Shown here: positions 9,341 to 18,450 of the stretch, piece after piece
How the letters are laid out: every line of letters starts with the position of its first letter
Numbering within the stretch: the first letter of the stretch is position 1
From: Niastella koreensis GR20-10
GTDB taxonomy: Bacteria > Bacteroidota > Bacteroidia > Chitinophagales > Chitinophagaceae
Direction: 5' to 3'
NCBI RefSeq assembly: GCF_000246855.1
Contig: NC_016609.1
Location: forward strand, 2,108,001-2,172,000
DNA length: 64,000 nt
Notes under the pieces: model-generated
Told to the model about the DNA's origin: nothing
Database searches by the model: none
Seen by the model: only the letters and a program-made list of their open reading frames with translations
Position numbers and translations under genes: made by a program

Positions 9341-9703
9341 ATGACCAATTCCAACACCCACAATGAGCGCATAGCGAAGATGACCTTCGCTTCGGTCTAT
9401 CCATTGTACCTGGCAAAAGTGGAGAAGAAGGGGAGAACACAGGAGGAATTACAGCAGGTGATACAATGGTTAACGGGTTTCAATAACAGGCAGCAGCAGG
9501 AACTAATAAAGGAAAAAGTGAATTTTGAAACCTTCTTCCAACGGGCTACGTTAAATCCCAATGCCTCCCTTATCACCGGCGTGATCTGTGGTTACCGGGT
9601 AGAAGAAATTGAAGATGCCCTGACCCAACAGGTGAGGTATTTAGACAAACTGGTAGATGAGCTGGCAAAGGGCAGGAAGATGGAAAAGATCTTACGAGGT
9701 TAA
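9341..9703 (+). CDS. DUF2200 family protein
   Basis: 120 aa, cytosolic, no signal peptide. ASVYPLYLAKVEKKGRTQEEL, VIQWLTGF, FETFFQRATLNPNASLITGVICGYRVEEIEDAL and RYLDKLVDELAKGRKMEKILRG are the conserved blocks of the DUF2200 family, full length. Function is not known for the family. The last 12 bp overlap the end of the converging PAP2 gene. Confidence 0.88.
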   Translation: MTNSNTHNERIAKMTFASVYPLYLAKVEKKGRTQEELQQVIQWLTGFNNRQQQELIKEKVNFETFFQRATLNPNASLITGVICGYRVEEIEDALTQQVRYLDKLVDELAKGRKMEKILRG

Positions 9704-10339
9704 TTTTATACAAATAAGCGAAAACGTAAGCCAGCACAACGCCACCAGCATACTGCCTATTACATCTGAGGTAAAATGTACATGCAGGTAAATGCGGCTT
9801 AATCCCACCAGGCAGGCATATACAAGCAGCAACAGAACCGTGGCTGATTTTGCGAGATTTGACCACTCACTTTTCAGAATGAGATAAATTAACACCCCGC
9901 ACAACGTGAAAGCGCCCAGGGTATGGCCGCTGGGAAAACTGTATCCTTTTGCCAATTGCAAATGCGGCAAATTGGGGCGTGCCCGCTGAAAGACCAGCTT
10001 TAAGACCCAGCCCAATAAAATTACCCCGGAGCCAATTATCAAAACATGTACAGCTTCGCGTTTGTAATTCTTTTTAAATAAAAAAAATATGATGACCAGG
10101 TAAATACAGCTGGTAAAAAAATTGGTGCCGCCAAACGTAATAAGCAATGCCCATTGGGTATGGAGCGGGGAAGTAAATCCCTGTACAAAATTCCATCCCT
10201 GGGTATCGAGCCATTCTCTTTTCTCCCCAATTACTTCCCAGGCCAGCCATAAAAACAACCCGCAGCTAATAACCAACAGCGCAACTAATGCCCAAAAATG
10301 GGTAGTCAATGATTTTTTGGAGTTATTGTTGATTTTCAT
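9692..10339 (-). CDS. PAP2-family membrane phosphatase
   Basis: 215 aa with about six membrane segments. The three phosphatase motifs are present in order: KLVFQRARP (KxxxxxxRP), PSGHT, and SRIYLHVHFTSD (SRxxxxxHxxxD). The PAP2 fold removes phosphate from lipid phosphates such as undecaprenyl diphosphate, phosphatidic acid or PGP at the outer face of the inner membrane. Which one applies here cannot be decided. The 3' end overlaps the DUF2200 gene by 12 bp on the opposite strand. Confidence 0.9.
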   Translation of the reverse strand: MKINNNSKKSLTTHFWALVALLVISCGLFLWLAWEVIGEKREWLDTQGWNFVQGFTSPLHTQWALLITFGGTNFFTSCIYLVIIFFLFKKNYKREAVHVLIIGSGVILLGWVLKLVFQRARPNLPHLQLAKGYSFPSGHTLGAFTLCGVLIYLILKSEWSNLAKSATVLLLLVYACLVGLSRIYLHVHFTSDVIGSMLVALCWLTFSLICIKLTS

Positions 10340-10413
10340 CCTGCAACCTGTTTCTGCAAGCTATTAAAAATATGTGCCGGTTACTCGTTATATTTACTAA
10401 ATATGTTACGCCC

Positions 10414-11085
10414 ATGCGCTTCTACCTGTTGACCTTAATAATACTTGCGTCTTGTAAGAACGGCAATGATTCCAATCAAAAGACTGTCGTAGAAAGTCCT
10501 CAAATTGTACATTCACCCGATACTGCAAAAGTGGATACATTTAAAGGCAATTCGGAGACAACCGAAATAATTTGCGACACGGTCTATAAAAATAAAGGGT
10601 ACAAAATAACACTGAGACGCTTCAATGAGGATAATCAAGACGAAACAGTTCCCAATTCACTATTCGTTTTCAGCAAACTGACAAATGGAAAATACCTTCC
10701 GGTTTACACTGATTCTATTTTTAATAGAGTGCAGGATGTACAATTTGCAGACTTTAATAATGATAAGGTAAGAGATATTTTAGTGCAGAATTTTTCAGAT
10801 GTTAGAAGTAACTGGACTTACTTTTTGTATTTGGTTGACACGTTACATAACAAGCTGAAAAAAGTTAAAGGGTTTGAGGTAATTAAAAACCCTCATTATT
10901 TACCGCAGTACAATCTTATTGATAACTATGTTATGTCTGGCCATATTTGGACAGGTTTTTATAAAATCCAGGGCGATTCGGTCAAAGATTTTGAGATAGT
11001 GATCTATGACGAGCAAAAAGACGATGACAGTTATGAACGGGCTTATAAGAAAGCTCTTAAGTCAATATTAACTGCGAGGCATTAA
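10414..11085 (+). CDS. Hypothetical lipoprotein with an FG-GAP-like aspartate segment
   Basis: I chose the ATG at 10414 because it begins MRFYLLTLIILASCKNG, a type II signal peptide with lipobox LASC. An upstream in-frame ATG at 10372 would add 14 residues that spoil this. The mature protein (about 205 aa) has a Thr/Ser-rich linker and then FADFNNDKVRDILV (about residue 118), a Ca-binding, FG-GAP-like DxNxDxxxD loop, with beta-rich sequence around it. I do not recognise a named family. It is probably anchored in the outer membrane. The 3' end overlaps the DUF72 gene by 18 bp on the other strand. Confidence 0.65.
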   Translation: MRFYLLTLIILASCKNGNDSNQKTVVESPQIVHSPDTAKVDTFKGNSETTEIICDTVYKNKGYKITLRRFNEDNQDETVPNSLFVFSKLTNGKYLPVYTDSIFNRVQDVQFADFNNDKVRDILVQNFSDVRSNWTYFLYLVDTLHNKLKKVKGFEVIKNPHYLPQYNLIDNYVMSGHIWTGFYKIQGDSVKDFEIVIYDEQKDDDSYERAYKKALKSILTARH

Positions 11086-11835
11086 AACCATACCATTCAG
11101 CGTCATTACATTTTTAATGGCATCGCCAATGGTATTATTGAAATAAACATATACATCTTTCCCTTCCTGCCGCCAGGTGCTGATTTGTTCGGCTTGCTGG
11201 TGCAGGTAATCATCAGAGTAACCACCCCGGTAATCACCTGCCGGTCCGTGAAAACGGAGGTATACAAATGAAGCCTTTTTATTAAGCTGCCAGTTTTGTG
11301 ACTTTGGAATGTCATGTAAAACAATGCTGCAGGCGTACTCGTCGGCCAGTTCATATACTTCACCAATATACCAGGAGGGGTGCCTGAATTCGAGGGCCAC
11401 CTTCCAGCCATGTTCAGGTACTATACCCTGTATAATGCCCAGCATGTCTTCTACCAGGTTAAACTTTTCTATGGTTAAAGAGGGAGGGAATTGTACCAGC
11501 AGACAACCTTTCTTTTTACCAGCCTGGTCTATCACTTCCATAAACCGCAACAGGTCATCCCGTTTGTACGCAAACCCTTTTATATGGGTAATTTCCTGCC
11601 AGAGTTTGAATGTAAACACAAAATCATCAGGCACACTTTCCGCCCATTTTTTAACGGTGGCAGCCTGCGGCACTTTATAAAATGAACTGTTTACTTCCAG
11701 GCTATTTAACAGCGAGCTGTAATAGGTGAGCCGGCTTTTATCCCTGAAATCAGGCGGAAAAGCCTGTTTATTGGGTACGGGTAATACAAGTCCGCTTGTG
11801 CCTGCTTTATACAATCCGGTTGGTGATTTCCCCAT
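11068..11835 (-). CDS. DUF72 domain protein (YecE-like)
   Basis: 255 aa. YKAGTSGLVLP, LTYYSSLLNSLEVNSSFYKVP, WAESVPDDFVFTFKLWQEITH, GCLLVQFPPS, ALEFRHPSWY and ASFVYLRFHGP..Y are the successive conserved blocks of DUF72 TIM-barrel proteins, at normal family length. It is cytosolic and its biochemical role is unknown. It is convergent with and overlaps the 3' end of the lipoprotein gene, and is divergent from the TMEM175 gene. Confidence 0.9.
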   Translation of the reverse strand: MGKSPTGLYKAGTSGLVLPVPNKQAFPPDFRDKSRLTYYSSLLNSLEVNSSFYKVPQAATVKKWAESVPDDFVFTFKLWQEITHIKGFAYKRDDLLRFMEVIDQAGKKKGCLLVQFPPSLTIEKFNLVEDMLGIIQGIVPEHGWKVALEFRHPSWYIGEVYELADEYACSIVLHDIPKSQNWQLNKKASFVYLRFHGPAGDYRGGYSDDYLHQQAEQISTWRQEGKDVYVYFNNTIGDAIKNVMTLNGMVLMPRS

Positions 11836-11939
11836 TCCTGTGCTTTACAACAGAATAAGCAAAAATACCGCCACCACCACTGCGGGTCATTTAACAAAAC
11901 CACTTATTTTTACGAGTCCGAACACATTAAAGATCTATA

Positions 11940-12536
11940 ATGAAAAAAACAAGATTAGAAGCTTTTAGCGATGGTGTGCTGGCAATCATTATTACTATTA
12001 TGGTGCTGGAAATAAAAGTGCCCCATGGTGAACAGTTTTCCGATCTGAAAGAGTTGATACCCGTGTTTCTCAGTTATGCCTTAAGCTTTATTTATATTGG
12101 CATCTACTGGAACAACCATCATCATATGGTGTCTACGGTTCACCAGGTTACCGGCGGCATCTTATGGGCAAACCTGCACCTCCTGTTTTGGTTGTCGTTG
12201 ATTCCCTTTGCAACCGGTTGGGTGGGGGAAAATCATTTTGGGGCTGCTCCCATGGCGCTGTATGGAGTGGTGCTTTTAATGGCGGGCATTGCCTATTATA
12301 TTTTACAAAGCCTTATTATAAAAAATGAGGGCAAGGATTCCCTGCTGGCAAAGGCTATTGGTAAAGATATGAAAGGTAAAGTGTCGCCATTTCTGTATCT
12401 CGCCGCCATTGTTGTGTCCTGGGTAAACCCGGTTGTTTCAGGAATTATTTATTGCATTGCAGCGTTTATCTGGCTCATTCCCGATAAGCGCATTGAAAGG
12501 TCCATCAGGCAAAGCGGGAGGGACGTGGAGGAATAA
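11940..12536 (+). CDS. TMEM175 family potassium channel-like membrane protein (DUF1211)
   Basis: 198 aa with about six membrane helices. The first helix holds the family signature RLEAFSDGVLAIIITIMVLEIK, including FSDG, which in bacterial TMEM175 homologues contributes to the K+ pore as a tetramer. WNNHHHM follows in helix 3. This is typical length for a bacterial single-repeat form. It sits alone and its stop is 2 bp from the converging serine hydrolase gene. Confidence 0.88.
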   Translation: MKKTRLEAFSDGVLAIIITIMVLEIKVPHGEQFSDLKELIPVFLSYALSFIYIGIYWNNHHHMVSTVHQVTGGILWANLHLLFWLSLIPFATGWVGENHFGAAPMALYGVVLLMAGIAYYILQSLIIKNEGKDSLLAKAIGKDMKGKVSPFLYLAAIVVSWVNPVVSGIIYCIAAFIWLIPDKRIERSIRQSGRDVEE

Positions 12537-12538
12537 CG

Positions 12539-13996
12539 CTACATTTTCACTGCACGGATAGTTTGTTTAATGCCCTTTGATGCTTCCGTTAACTTTATTT
12601 CCATAGCGTCCTTTTCTTTGAAAGTAATGGAAAATTGATAGTTCTCGATCCTGCCCAGCCTGTTGTAATCAATAGAGAGGTTATCGTTTACCCATTTTCC
12701 TTTAAGGGCCATGGGCAGGCCGAAAGCAGGCTCCTTTGAGAATTGATATTGATTATTCATACCGATCGGATGTTCCTCTTTAGAACTGTCGGTAAAGCCA
12801 ACTATCAGATAATAGCCGGTTTTCCTTTTTTCAAAACGCATGCTCCGCAGCCCCATCTCATTACTGACGAGCATAAATGTCTTGTTCAATTCGCTTGCCG
12901 GGAAAGCGGTTGGTGTTGTGGTGGAGGTGTCAGGTAAGGAAGCATTTTTAACCGCCTTTTGTAACAGGGCGTAGTTGTTTTCATTTTTATCATATTGCTC
13001 AATCGCCTGCAAAATAAAGTCATCCAGTTTGCCGCTGTCATATCCGCCGCCTCCATATGTGGCTATCACCAGGTTCCTGGTTTTGTAAATAAATATCCGT
13101 TGGCCACCTCTGCCAATGGCCTGCACCAGGTTTGGGTCTTCCGTAGTTAGCCACCAGCCATAGCCGTAAAATTCTGAGTTATTGATCTTATGCAATGGCT
13201 GTATTTTCTCCAACCATTGCTTTGAAATAAGTTGTTTTCCATTCCACGCCCCGCCATTCAAAACAAGACAACCAATTTTTGCAAAGTCGTAAATCGAAAT
13301 GTGCAGATCGCCCCAGCCGTGATTCACTCCTTTATAATTGGCAAGCCAGTAGGATTCGCCAAAACCCAGCGGTTTAAAAAGATATTTTTGGGCGAATGCA
13401 TGACAACTCATTTTGGTAGCCCGCTGCAGAATTTCTGCCAGCAAATAAAAATTGCCGCTGCAATATGAGAATTGCGCATCTGGGTTACTGGCAAATGGCA
13501 ATGTCAGCATATACTTAACCCAGTCGGTGGTTTTTCTCATGTCTCCCAATTCTTTTTCCCCATCATTCCAGCTGCATTGAAACCCGGACGACATATTGAG
13601 CAGGTCCTTTATTCGCACGGTTTTCAACGTATCATTATTGAGCTGGTATTCAGGAAAGAAATGTACAATGGGTTCATTTTCGCTGGCGATATATTGCTTA
13701 TCTATGGCTATGCCTATCAATAAGGAAGTAACGCTTTTAGTGTCCGATGCCAGGTCATGTGCGTAGGTATTTTTAAATGGGTAGAAAGATGCGTCAAGAA
13801 CCAGCTGATTGTTTTTGATGACGAGAAGACTGTGAATATTGGTGCCATCCTGTTTAAGCTGGTTGATGGAATTGGCAAGCACCAACGAATTTAATCCCTG
13901 CGCTTCGGGAGATGATATTTTCCAGGGCATTTGAGCCCAAACGGAAGATACCTGAGCCAGGAATAAGGAGATGCACAAACTGTATTTGAAAAACAT
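12539..13996 (-). CDS. Exported class C beta-lactamase-like serine hydrolase
   Basis: 485 aa with a signal peptide (hydrophobic to about residue 21, ending VWAQ). The SxxK nucleophile motif is SDTK (Ser84, Lys87) and the YxN-type motif is YCSGN (about residue 187). A C-terminal domain of about 120 aa extends beyond the beta-lactamase fold. Family members are esterases, D-aminopeptidases or penicillin-binding-like hydrolases; few are true beta-lactamases, so no substrate is claimed. It lies 33 bp downstream of the AraC gene on the same strand, and co-transcription is possible. Confidence 0.87.
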   Translation of the reverse strand: MFFKYSLCISLFLAQVSSVWAQMPWKISSPEAQGLNSLVLANSINQLKQDGTNIHSLLVIKNNQLVLDASFYPFKNTYAHDLASDTKSVTSLLIGIAIDKQYIASENEPIVHFFPEYQLNNDTLKTVRIKDLLNMSSGFQCSWNDGEKELGDMRKTTDWVKYMLTLPFASNPDAQFSYCSGNFYLLAEILQRATKMSCHAFAQKYLFKPLGFGESYWLANYKGVNHGWGDLHISIYDFAKIGCLVLNGGAWNGKQLISKQWLEKIQPLHKINNSEFYGYGWWLTTEDPNLVQAIGRGGQRIFIYKTRNLVIATYGGGGYDSGKLDDFILQAIEQYDKNENNYALLQKAVKNASLPDTSTTTPTAFPASELNKTFMLVSNEMGLRSMRFEKRKTGYYLIVGFTDSSKEEHPIGMNNQYQFSKEPAFGLPMALKGKWVNDNLSIDYNRLGRIENYQFSITFKEKDAMEIKLTEASKGIKQTIRAVKM

Positions 13997-14029
13997 GTTG
14001 GCCGTATTTGATTAGTGTGTACTATTTTT

Positions 14030-14869
14030 TTAACTATTCGATTTTCTGAACTCCGTTGGGCTGATTCCCTTGTATTTTTTAAACGACCGGTTTAAATGGC
14101 TTTCGTCGGTAAAGTTAAATTCATACACAATCTCATTTATTCTCATATCGCTGTGAAGGAGCCTGGATTCTACCAGGCGCATTTTGTAGTTGGAAATGTA
14201 TTGTTGCAAAGTTTCTCCGGTTTGCTTCTTGAAATAACGTCCTAAATAAGCCAGGGAAATACCGAAATGATTGCTTATTACTTCTGCCCGCAGCAGGCCG
14301 GGTTCAAAAACGTTTTCCTGGATGTAGTGCAGGATTTCCAGCACCGGTTCGCCGGTACTTTCTTTTATATTCTTAGGAAGCTTTAAAGCGATATTTCTTG
14401 CCACAATGGTGATAACCGTGTTCACTACCTGTTCAATTATCTTGTTGAAATAAATTTGCTGATTGGTATTCTCCCTTACAATGCTTTCAACCAGCGATGC
14501 AATAAATGGTTTGTCGGCCTTGTTTTTTAAAATACAACCCGGGCGATGGCTGGCATTTTGCAGGATATATTCCATGCGCTTTACCGCATCTTTATCCTTT
14601 GAAATAAATGTCTTTACGTAATATTCGCTGAAGCGAATAAAACAGAAGGTAGACGGGGTTGCTATCTCAAAAGAGTGGATGTCCTGCGGCGTAATAAGAA
14701 ACAGGTTTCCCTTGCGGTAGTTAAATTTGAGTTTGTTTATATATTGTACACCGGTGCCCTCCACCACATAGATCAGTTCAAAGAAATTCCTGCTTCTTTT
14801 CGCTTGCGGATAATTGTGCAATTCTTTAAACTCCACTTCAAAAGGCACATATATGTTTGCTGCTTTCAT
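14030..14869 (-). CDS. AraC-family transcriptional regulator
   Basis: 279 aa. An N-terminal cupin-like sensor (about 1-150; NLFLITPQDIHSFEI) precedes two C-terminal helix-turn-helix motifs (about 175-275: VISNHFGISLAYLGRYFKKQTGETLQQYI and INEIVYEFNFTDESHLNRSFKKYKGISPTEFRK). It is divergent from the lipocalin-like gene, with paired direct repeats in the 86-bp gap that could be its operator. It lies upstream of the serine hydrolase gene on the same strand. The inducer is unknown. Confidence 0.9.
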   Translation of the reverse strand: MKAANIYVPFEVEFKELHNYPQAKRSRNFFELIYVVEGTGVQYINKLKFNYRKGNLFLITPQDIHSFEIATPSTFCFIRFSEYYVKTFISKDKDAVKRMEYILQNASHRPGCILKNKADKPFIASLVESIVRENTNQQIYFNKIIEQVVNTVITIVARNIALKLPKNIKESTGEPVLEILHYIQENVFEPGLLRAEVISNHFGISLAYLGRYFKKQTGETLQQYISNYKMRLVESRLLHSDMRINEIVYEFNFTDESHLNRSFKKYKGISPTEFRKSNS

Positions 14870-14880
14870 TAAGAAAAGTT

Positions 14881-14907
14881 ACAGAATTAGTGAAAAATTG
14901 TACAGAA
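14881..14907. promoter_or_regulatory. Direct repeat ACAGAA spaced 21 bp in the AraC/lipocalin divergent promoter
   Basis: ACAGAA occurs at 14881-14886 and 14902-14907, two DNA turns apart, the usual geometry of AraC-family half-sites. A further TGTA-containing half lies before the -7 box. This is inference from spacing only. Confidence 0.4.
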
Positions 14908-14927
14908 AGGTAACTAATTAATCTGTA

Positions 14928-14935
14928 TAATTTTG
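14928..14935 (+). promoter_or_regulatory. Candidate -7 box (TAATTTTG) for the lipocalin-like gene
   Basis: TAATTTTG matches TAnnTTTG and ends 20 bp before the ATG at 14956. The nearest TTG upstream is spaced too far for a normal -33 box, consistent with an activator-dependent promoter. Confidence 0.4.
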
Positions 14936-14955
14936 AACTGATAAAATAATAAAAA

Positions 14956-15471
14956 ATGAAAAAAATTATCGCGCTGCTGTTTGTGCTGGGGGGCACTGTT
15001 ATGTTATACGCACAGAAAAGAAACCCGGCAATAAATTCATTACAAAAACAATTAATTGGAACCTGGACATTGATAGCTGTTGATAATATTTATCCTGATA
15101 ACAGCAGGGTGCATCCTTATGGCGAAGATCCCCAGGGCCTGCTGATGTTTGATGATAAAGGTAATTATGCCATTCAAATCCTGAAAGCGGTAAGGCCGAA
15201 AATTGAATCAGGTGATAAAAATAAATGCACCCAGGAAGAAAGCACCGCATTGGTTCAGGGCAGCAATTCACATTTTGGGAAATATGAAGTGAATGAAGAA
15301 AAAAGCACTATCACATTTATTATTGAGCATGCTTTTTATCCTAATTGGGAGGGTACCGAACAGGAACGCATGTATACCTACACAGGCAATGAATTAAAGT
15401 ATGTGGTGACACATACAACGCAAGGCGGGCAAAAAGTGATTGCAGAAGTAGCCTGGCGAAGAATGAAATAA
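14956..15471 (+). CDS. Exported lipocalin-like domain protein
   Basis: 171 aa with a signal peptide (MKKIIALLFVLGGTVMLYAQ). The mature part starts LQKQLIGTWTLIAVD, the GxW motif of lipocalin-like (PF13924-type) proteins, followed by PQGLLMFDDKGNYAIQI and a C-terminal strand VIAEVAWRRM. This is a small beta-barrel likely to bind a small hydrophobic ligand in the periplasm; the ligand is unknown. It is divergent from an AraC regulator and probably under its control. Confidence 0.78.
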   Translation: MKKIIALLFVLGGTVMLYAQKRNPAINSLQKQLIGTWTLIAVDNIYPDNSRVHPYGEDPQGLLMFDDKGNYAIQILKAVRPKIESGDKNKCTQEESTALVQGSNSHFGKYEVNEEKSTITFIIEHAFYPNWEGTEQERMYTYTGNELKYVVTHTTQGGQKVIAEVAWRRMK

Positions 15472-15692
15472 TACATTAACTTTTAAAATGCTGGCAAAAT
15501 GACTCGAATTTCATGGTTGCAAAAAATATTCAGGCGCATTAAAATTAATCCGCGGTTTTTACGGCAAACACTTGAAATAACCTTTTGGCGATAGGGTTGA
15601 GCTTCCCAGACAAGTAAATTGAGCCATAAGGGAAATCAGCTGCCCGCGATAAGCGCTGATCTTTGCATCTATAAAAGATAAATACAACAGGT

Positions 15693-16664
15693 ATGACAAC
15701 AATTGCAAAGATCAGGCTGGGGGCAAATGGCCCATTGGTTTCCAAACTCGGATTAGGCTGTATGCGCATGTCATCAGTTTGGGGTGGCCCCGTAAACGAC
15801 GAAGGGGAAAGTATAGCCACCATCGGGATGGCGCTCGACAACGGCATCAATTTTTTGAATACAGGAGATTTTTACGGCAGTGGCCATAACGAACTGCTGG
15901 TAGGTAAAGCCATCAAAGGCAGACGCAACGACGCATTTATAAGCGTGAAATTTGGCGGAATAATTTACAATGGTCAGTTTGTTGGATTGGACCTTCGGCC
16001 AATAGCCATCAAAAACTTTATCAATTATTCGCTGGTGCGGCTGGGTATAGATACCATCGATTTGTATCAGCCGTGCCGGCTTGATAACAGCGTTCCGATG
16101 GAAGATGTGATCGGAACCGTGGCCGATCTCATCAAAGAAGGAAAGGTGCGCTACCTCGGGGTATCTGAGATAACCGCAGATCAACTGCGTAAAGCGCATA
16201 GTATACACCCTGTAACTGCGTTGGAAATAGGATATTCGCTGGCAGACCGGCAAATAGAAAGCGACCTGCTTCCGGCGGCTAAAGAACTGGGGATAGGCGT
16301 TGTAGCGTTTGCCAATACTGCCGAAGGGTTGCTTACCGGGGAAATGAAAGCACCGCTGCCGGCAAATTCCTATCATAATCACTTTTCGCGTTTCCAGGGC
16401 GAAAACCTGGTGAAGAACCTGGAGAAGGTGGAGGTGTTAAAGAAAATGGCTAAAGAAAAAGGGCTCAGCCCAACCCAACTGGCTATTGCCTGGGTGAACG
16501 CACAGGGTGAACACATTATGCCATTGGTAAGTATGAGCCGGAGATCGAGGCTGCCTGAAAATATGAGCGCTATGGAAGTCACCTTCACGGCTGAAGAGAT
16601 GAACACCCTGAACACCCAATTTGCACCAGGGGCGATCGTGGGCGGCACCTATCTTCATCGTTAG
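15693..16664 (+). CDS. Aldo/keto reductase family protein with Cys at the catalytic-His position
   Basis: 323 aa, cytosolic. The TIM-barrel motifs LGLGCMRMS, FLNTGDFYGSGHNE (Asp59, Tyr61), SVKFG (Lys86) and LIKEGKVRYLGVSEI are clear. The usual histidine of the catalytic tetrad (YxQHR in AKR11/13-like enzymes) is replaced in DLYQPCRLD, where Cys128 sits in the His slot. Related bacterial proteins with YQPAR are known, so the change may be tolerated. The family reduces aldehydes or ketones with NADPH. An AraC regulator begins 36 bp downstream on the same strand. Confidence 0.87.
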   Translation: MTTIAKIRLGANGPLVSKLGLGCMRMSSVWGGPVNDEGESIATIGMALDNGINFLNTGDFYGSGHNELLVGKAIKGRRNDAFISVKFGGIIYNGQFVGLDLRPIAIKNFINYSLVRLGIDTIDLYQPCRLDNSVPMEDVIGTVADLIKEGKVRYLGVSEITADQLRKAHSIHPVTALEIGYSLADRQIESDLLPAAKELGIGVVAFANTAEGLLTGEMKAPLPANSYHNHFSRFQGENLVKNLEKVEVLKKMAKEKGLSPTQLAIAWVNAQGEHIMPLVSMSRRSRLPENMSAMEVTFTAEEMNTLNTQFAPGAIVGGTYLHR

Positions 16665-16700
16665 TACTTCACAAAAACAATCTTTTTATACCTTTACGCA

Positions 16701-17507
16701 GTGACAAACCCAGTTGAAATATTGCCCGGAATGATCTTTTACGGTTATTTCTCCGAAATGCGAAAAGAGAAAGTTTGTTTTCTGGAGCACAATACCCTTG
16801 TGTTGCAGGTTTGCGGTCGGTTTACATTTGAAACCGCCAGCGAGAAGATCTCCATGAAAAGCGGTGAGATGTTGCTGATTGGCAAGAACCAGCTGGGGCA
16901 GATAACTAAAAACCCGTTGCCGCCCCAGGAGCATTATGAAACGATTGTTATTACCCTGCAGGAAGAGTTGCTCAGGCAAATTGCGCTGGAAGAGCAAATA
17001 ATGACACCACATAAATATGCCGGGCCGCGCAATATTCATATTCCCGGAAACGAATTTCTGCAGGGCTTTTTTCAATCTATAATACCCTATGTGCGCAATC
17101 CCCAGAAAGAGATGCTGGCCACCATGGGTATTCTGAAAGTAAAGGAAGCAGTGAAACTGATTTTACACGTAATGCCAAAGCTCAGCGGGTTTTTGTTCGA
17201 CTTTTCAGAGTCCTACAAGATCGACCTGGAAAAATTCATGCTTAGCAATTTTCATTATAATGTTCCGGTTGAAAAGTTTGCGCAGCTCACGGGCAGAAGC
17301 CTTGCCGGTTTTAAGCGTGACTTCAAAAAAACGTTTGGCACTTCACCCCGGCAATGGCTAACTGAAAGACGGTTGACAGAGGCGCGTCATCTTATTGAAA
17401 AAAAGAAGAAACCTTCTGCCATCTACCTCGATCTGGGGTTCGAAAGCCTTTCACATTTTTCGAATTCATTTAAAAAGAAATTCGGCAAAACGCCTTCCGA
17501 ATGGTAA
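16701..17507 (+). CDS. AraC-family transcriptional regulator (ExsA-like N-domain)
   Basis: 268 aa. GTG is the best start: it begins the conserved N-domain (LPGMIFYGYFSEMRKEKVCFLEHNTL), and no ATG is available before the domain. The C-terminal half has the two HTH motifs (VEKFAQLTGRSLAGFKRDFKKTFGTSPRQWL and PSAIYLDLGFESLSHFSNSFKKKFGKTPSEW). It may form an operon with the aldo/keto reductase gene 36 bp upstream. Confidence 0.88.
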   Translation: MTNPVEILPGMIFYGYFSEMRKEKVCFLEHNTLVLQVCGRFTFETASEKISMKSGEMLLIGKNQLGQITKNPLPPQEHYETIVITLQEELLRQIALEEQIMTPHKYAGPRNIHIPGNEFLQGFFQSIIPYVRNPQKEMLATMGILKVKEAVKLILHVMPKLSGFLFDFSESYKIDLEKFMLSNFHYNVPVEKFAQLTGRSLAGFKRDFKKTFGTSPRQWLTERRLTEARHLIEKKKKPSAIYLDLGFESLSHFSNSFKKKFGKTPSEW

Positions 17508-17527
17508 GGGGTGAGGCACGAACCTGC

Positions 17528-18430
17528 TTACCTCCTAAACTCTTTCGGAGTTGTATTATTGAAGCGTTTGAAAAAATGAATGAAATGCGCCAGTTCTTCA
17601 AATCCCAGGCACCACGAGATCTCTGAAATATTCCAGTTGGTATGCTTTAACAAGGCCCGGGCTTCCTGCGCCATGCGCTCAGCAATTACCTGCGAGGTTG
17701 TTTTGCCCATTATTGTTTTTACATTCCGGTTCAAATGGTTTACATGTACTGCCAGCTGGCCGGCAAATTCGGCTGGCGTTTTTAATTTTATTTGTTGGTT
17801 TATCGATTCAATAGGGAACTGTCTTTCCAGCAATTCAACAAAAATGGCCGTAGTTCGCATAGCCGCATTACCCCTGGTTTCCCTTTCTGCAGCCAAAGCG
17901 GCAGGTTGCATTTTCTGCGCCTTGTGTACGAGTTCATATACCAGGTTGCGCAGTACATCATATTTGAACTGGTAATCTGATTTTATTTCAGCCAGCATCT
18001 GTTTAAAGATTCCGGTCACCTCCTGAACAGTTGTTTCGTTTAACGTAAAAACCTTATCGCCTCCTGGTTTGAATACCGGATATTCTTTTATGTTACCGAA
18101 ATGGCTAAAGAAGTCTTCCGTGAAAATGCAAAAAAATCCGCTTTGGTTATCATCCAGCGGTTCCCAGCTATAAGGGATCATCGGGTTACCGAATAACAAA
18201 GAATATTTCAGACAATCAACCGTTTTATCTGCGTAATGTATCCGGTTGTTTCCTATAAACAAGGTGATCTTATAAAAATCTTTCCGGTTATACGGGAGCG
18301 GTTTGGCATTCTTGCCCACGAACGGATCCAGCTCAAAGACATTGAAATGACCCAGCCCTTCTTTCAGCTCTGCAGGGACCCACTTGAATTTCGATTTGTA
18401 GAATTCTTCCAATGTCTGTGTTTTTTCCAT
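17528..18430 (-). CDS. AraC-family helix-turn-helix regulator
   Basis: 300 aa from the ATG at 18430 (MEKTQTLEEFYKSKF); an in-frame ATG 15 bp further upstream is possible. A cupin-like N-terminal region (about 1-150) is followed by an AraC-type DNA-binding domain ending EISWCLGFEELAHFIHFFKRFNNTTPKEFRR. It is convergent with the preceding AraC gene (20-bp gap). The SDR gene lies upstream on the same strand, but a terminator separates them, so it probably has its own promoter. Confidence 0.87.
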   Translation of the reverse strand: MEKTQTLEEFYKSKFKWVPAELKEGLGHFNVFELDPFVGKNAKPLPYNRKDFYKITLFIGNNRIHYADKTVDCLKYSLLFGNPMIPYSWEPLDDNQSGFFCIFTEDFFSHFGNIKEYPVFKPGGDKVFTLNETTVQEVTGIFKQMLAEIKSDYQFKYDVLRNLVYELVHKAQKMQPAALAAERETRGNAAMRTTAIFVELLERQFPIESINQQIKLKTPAEFAGQLAVHVNHLNRNVKTIMGKTTSQVIAERMAQEARALLKHTNWNISEISWCLGFEELAHFIHFFKRFNNTTPKEFRR

Positions 18431-18450
18431 ATTGCAATGTAGCAAATATT

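Noticed and set aside
12539-13996. Calling the serine hydrolase a beta-lactamase resistance gene
   Set aside because: SxxK and YxN-type motifs fit the wider class C-like hydrolase family; nothing shows activity on beta-lactams.
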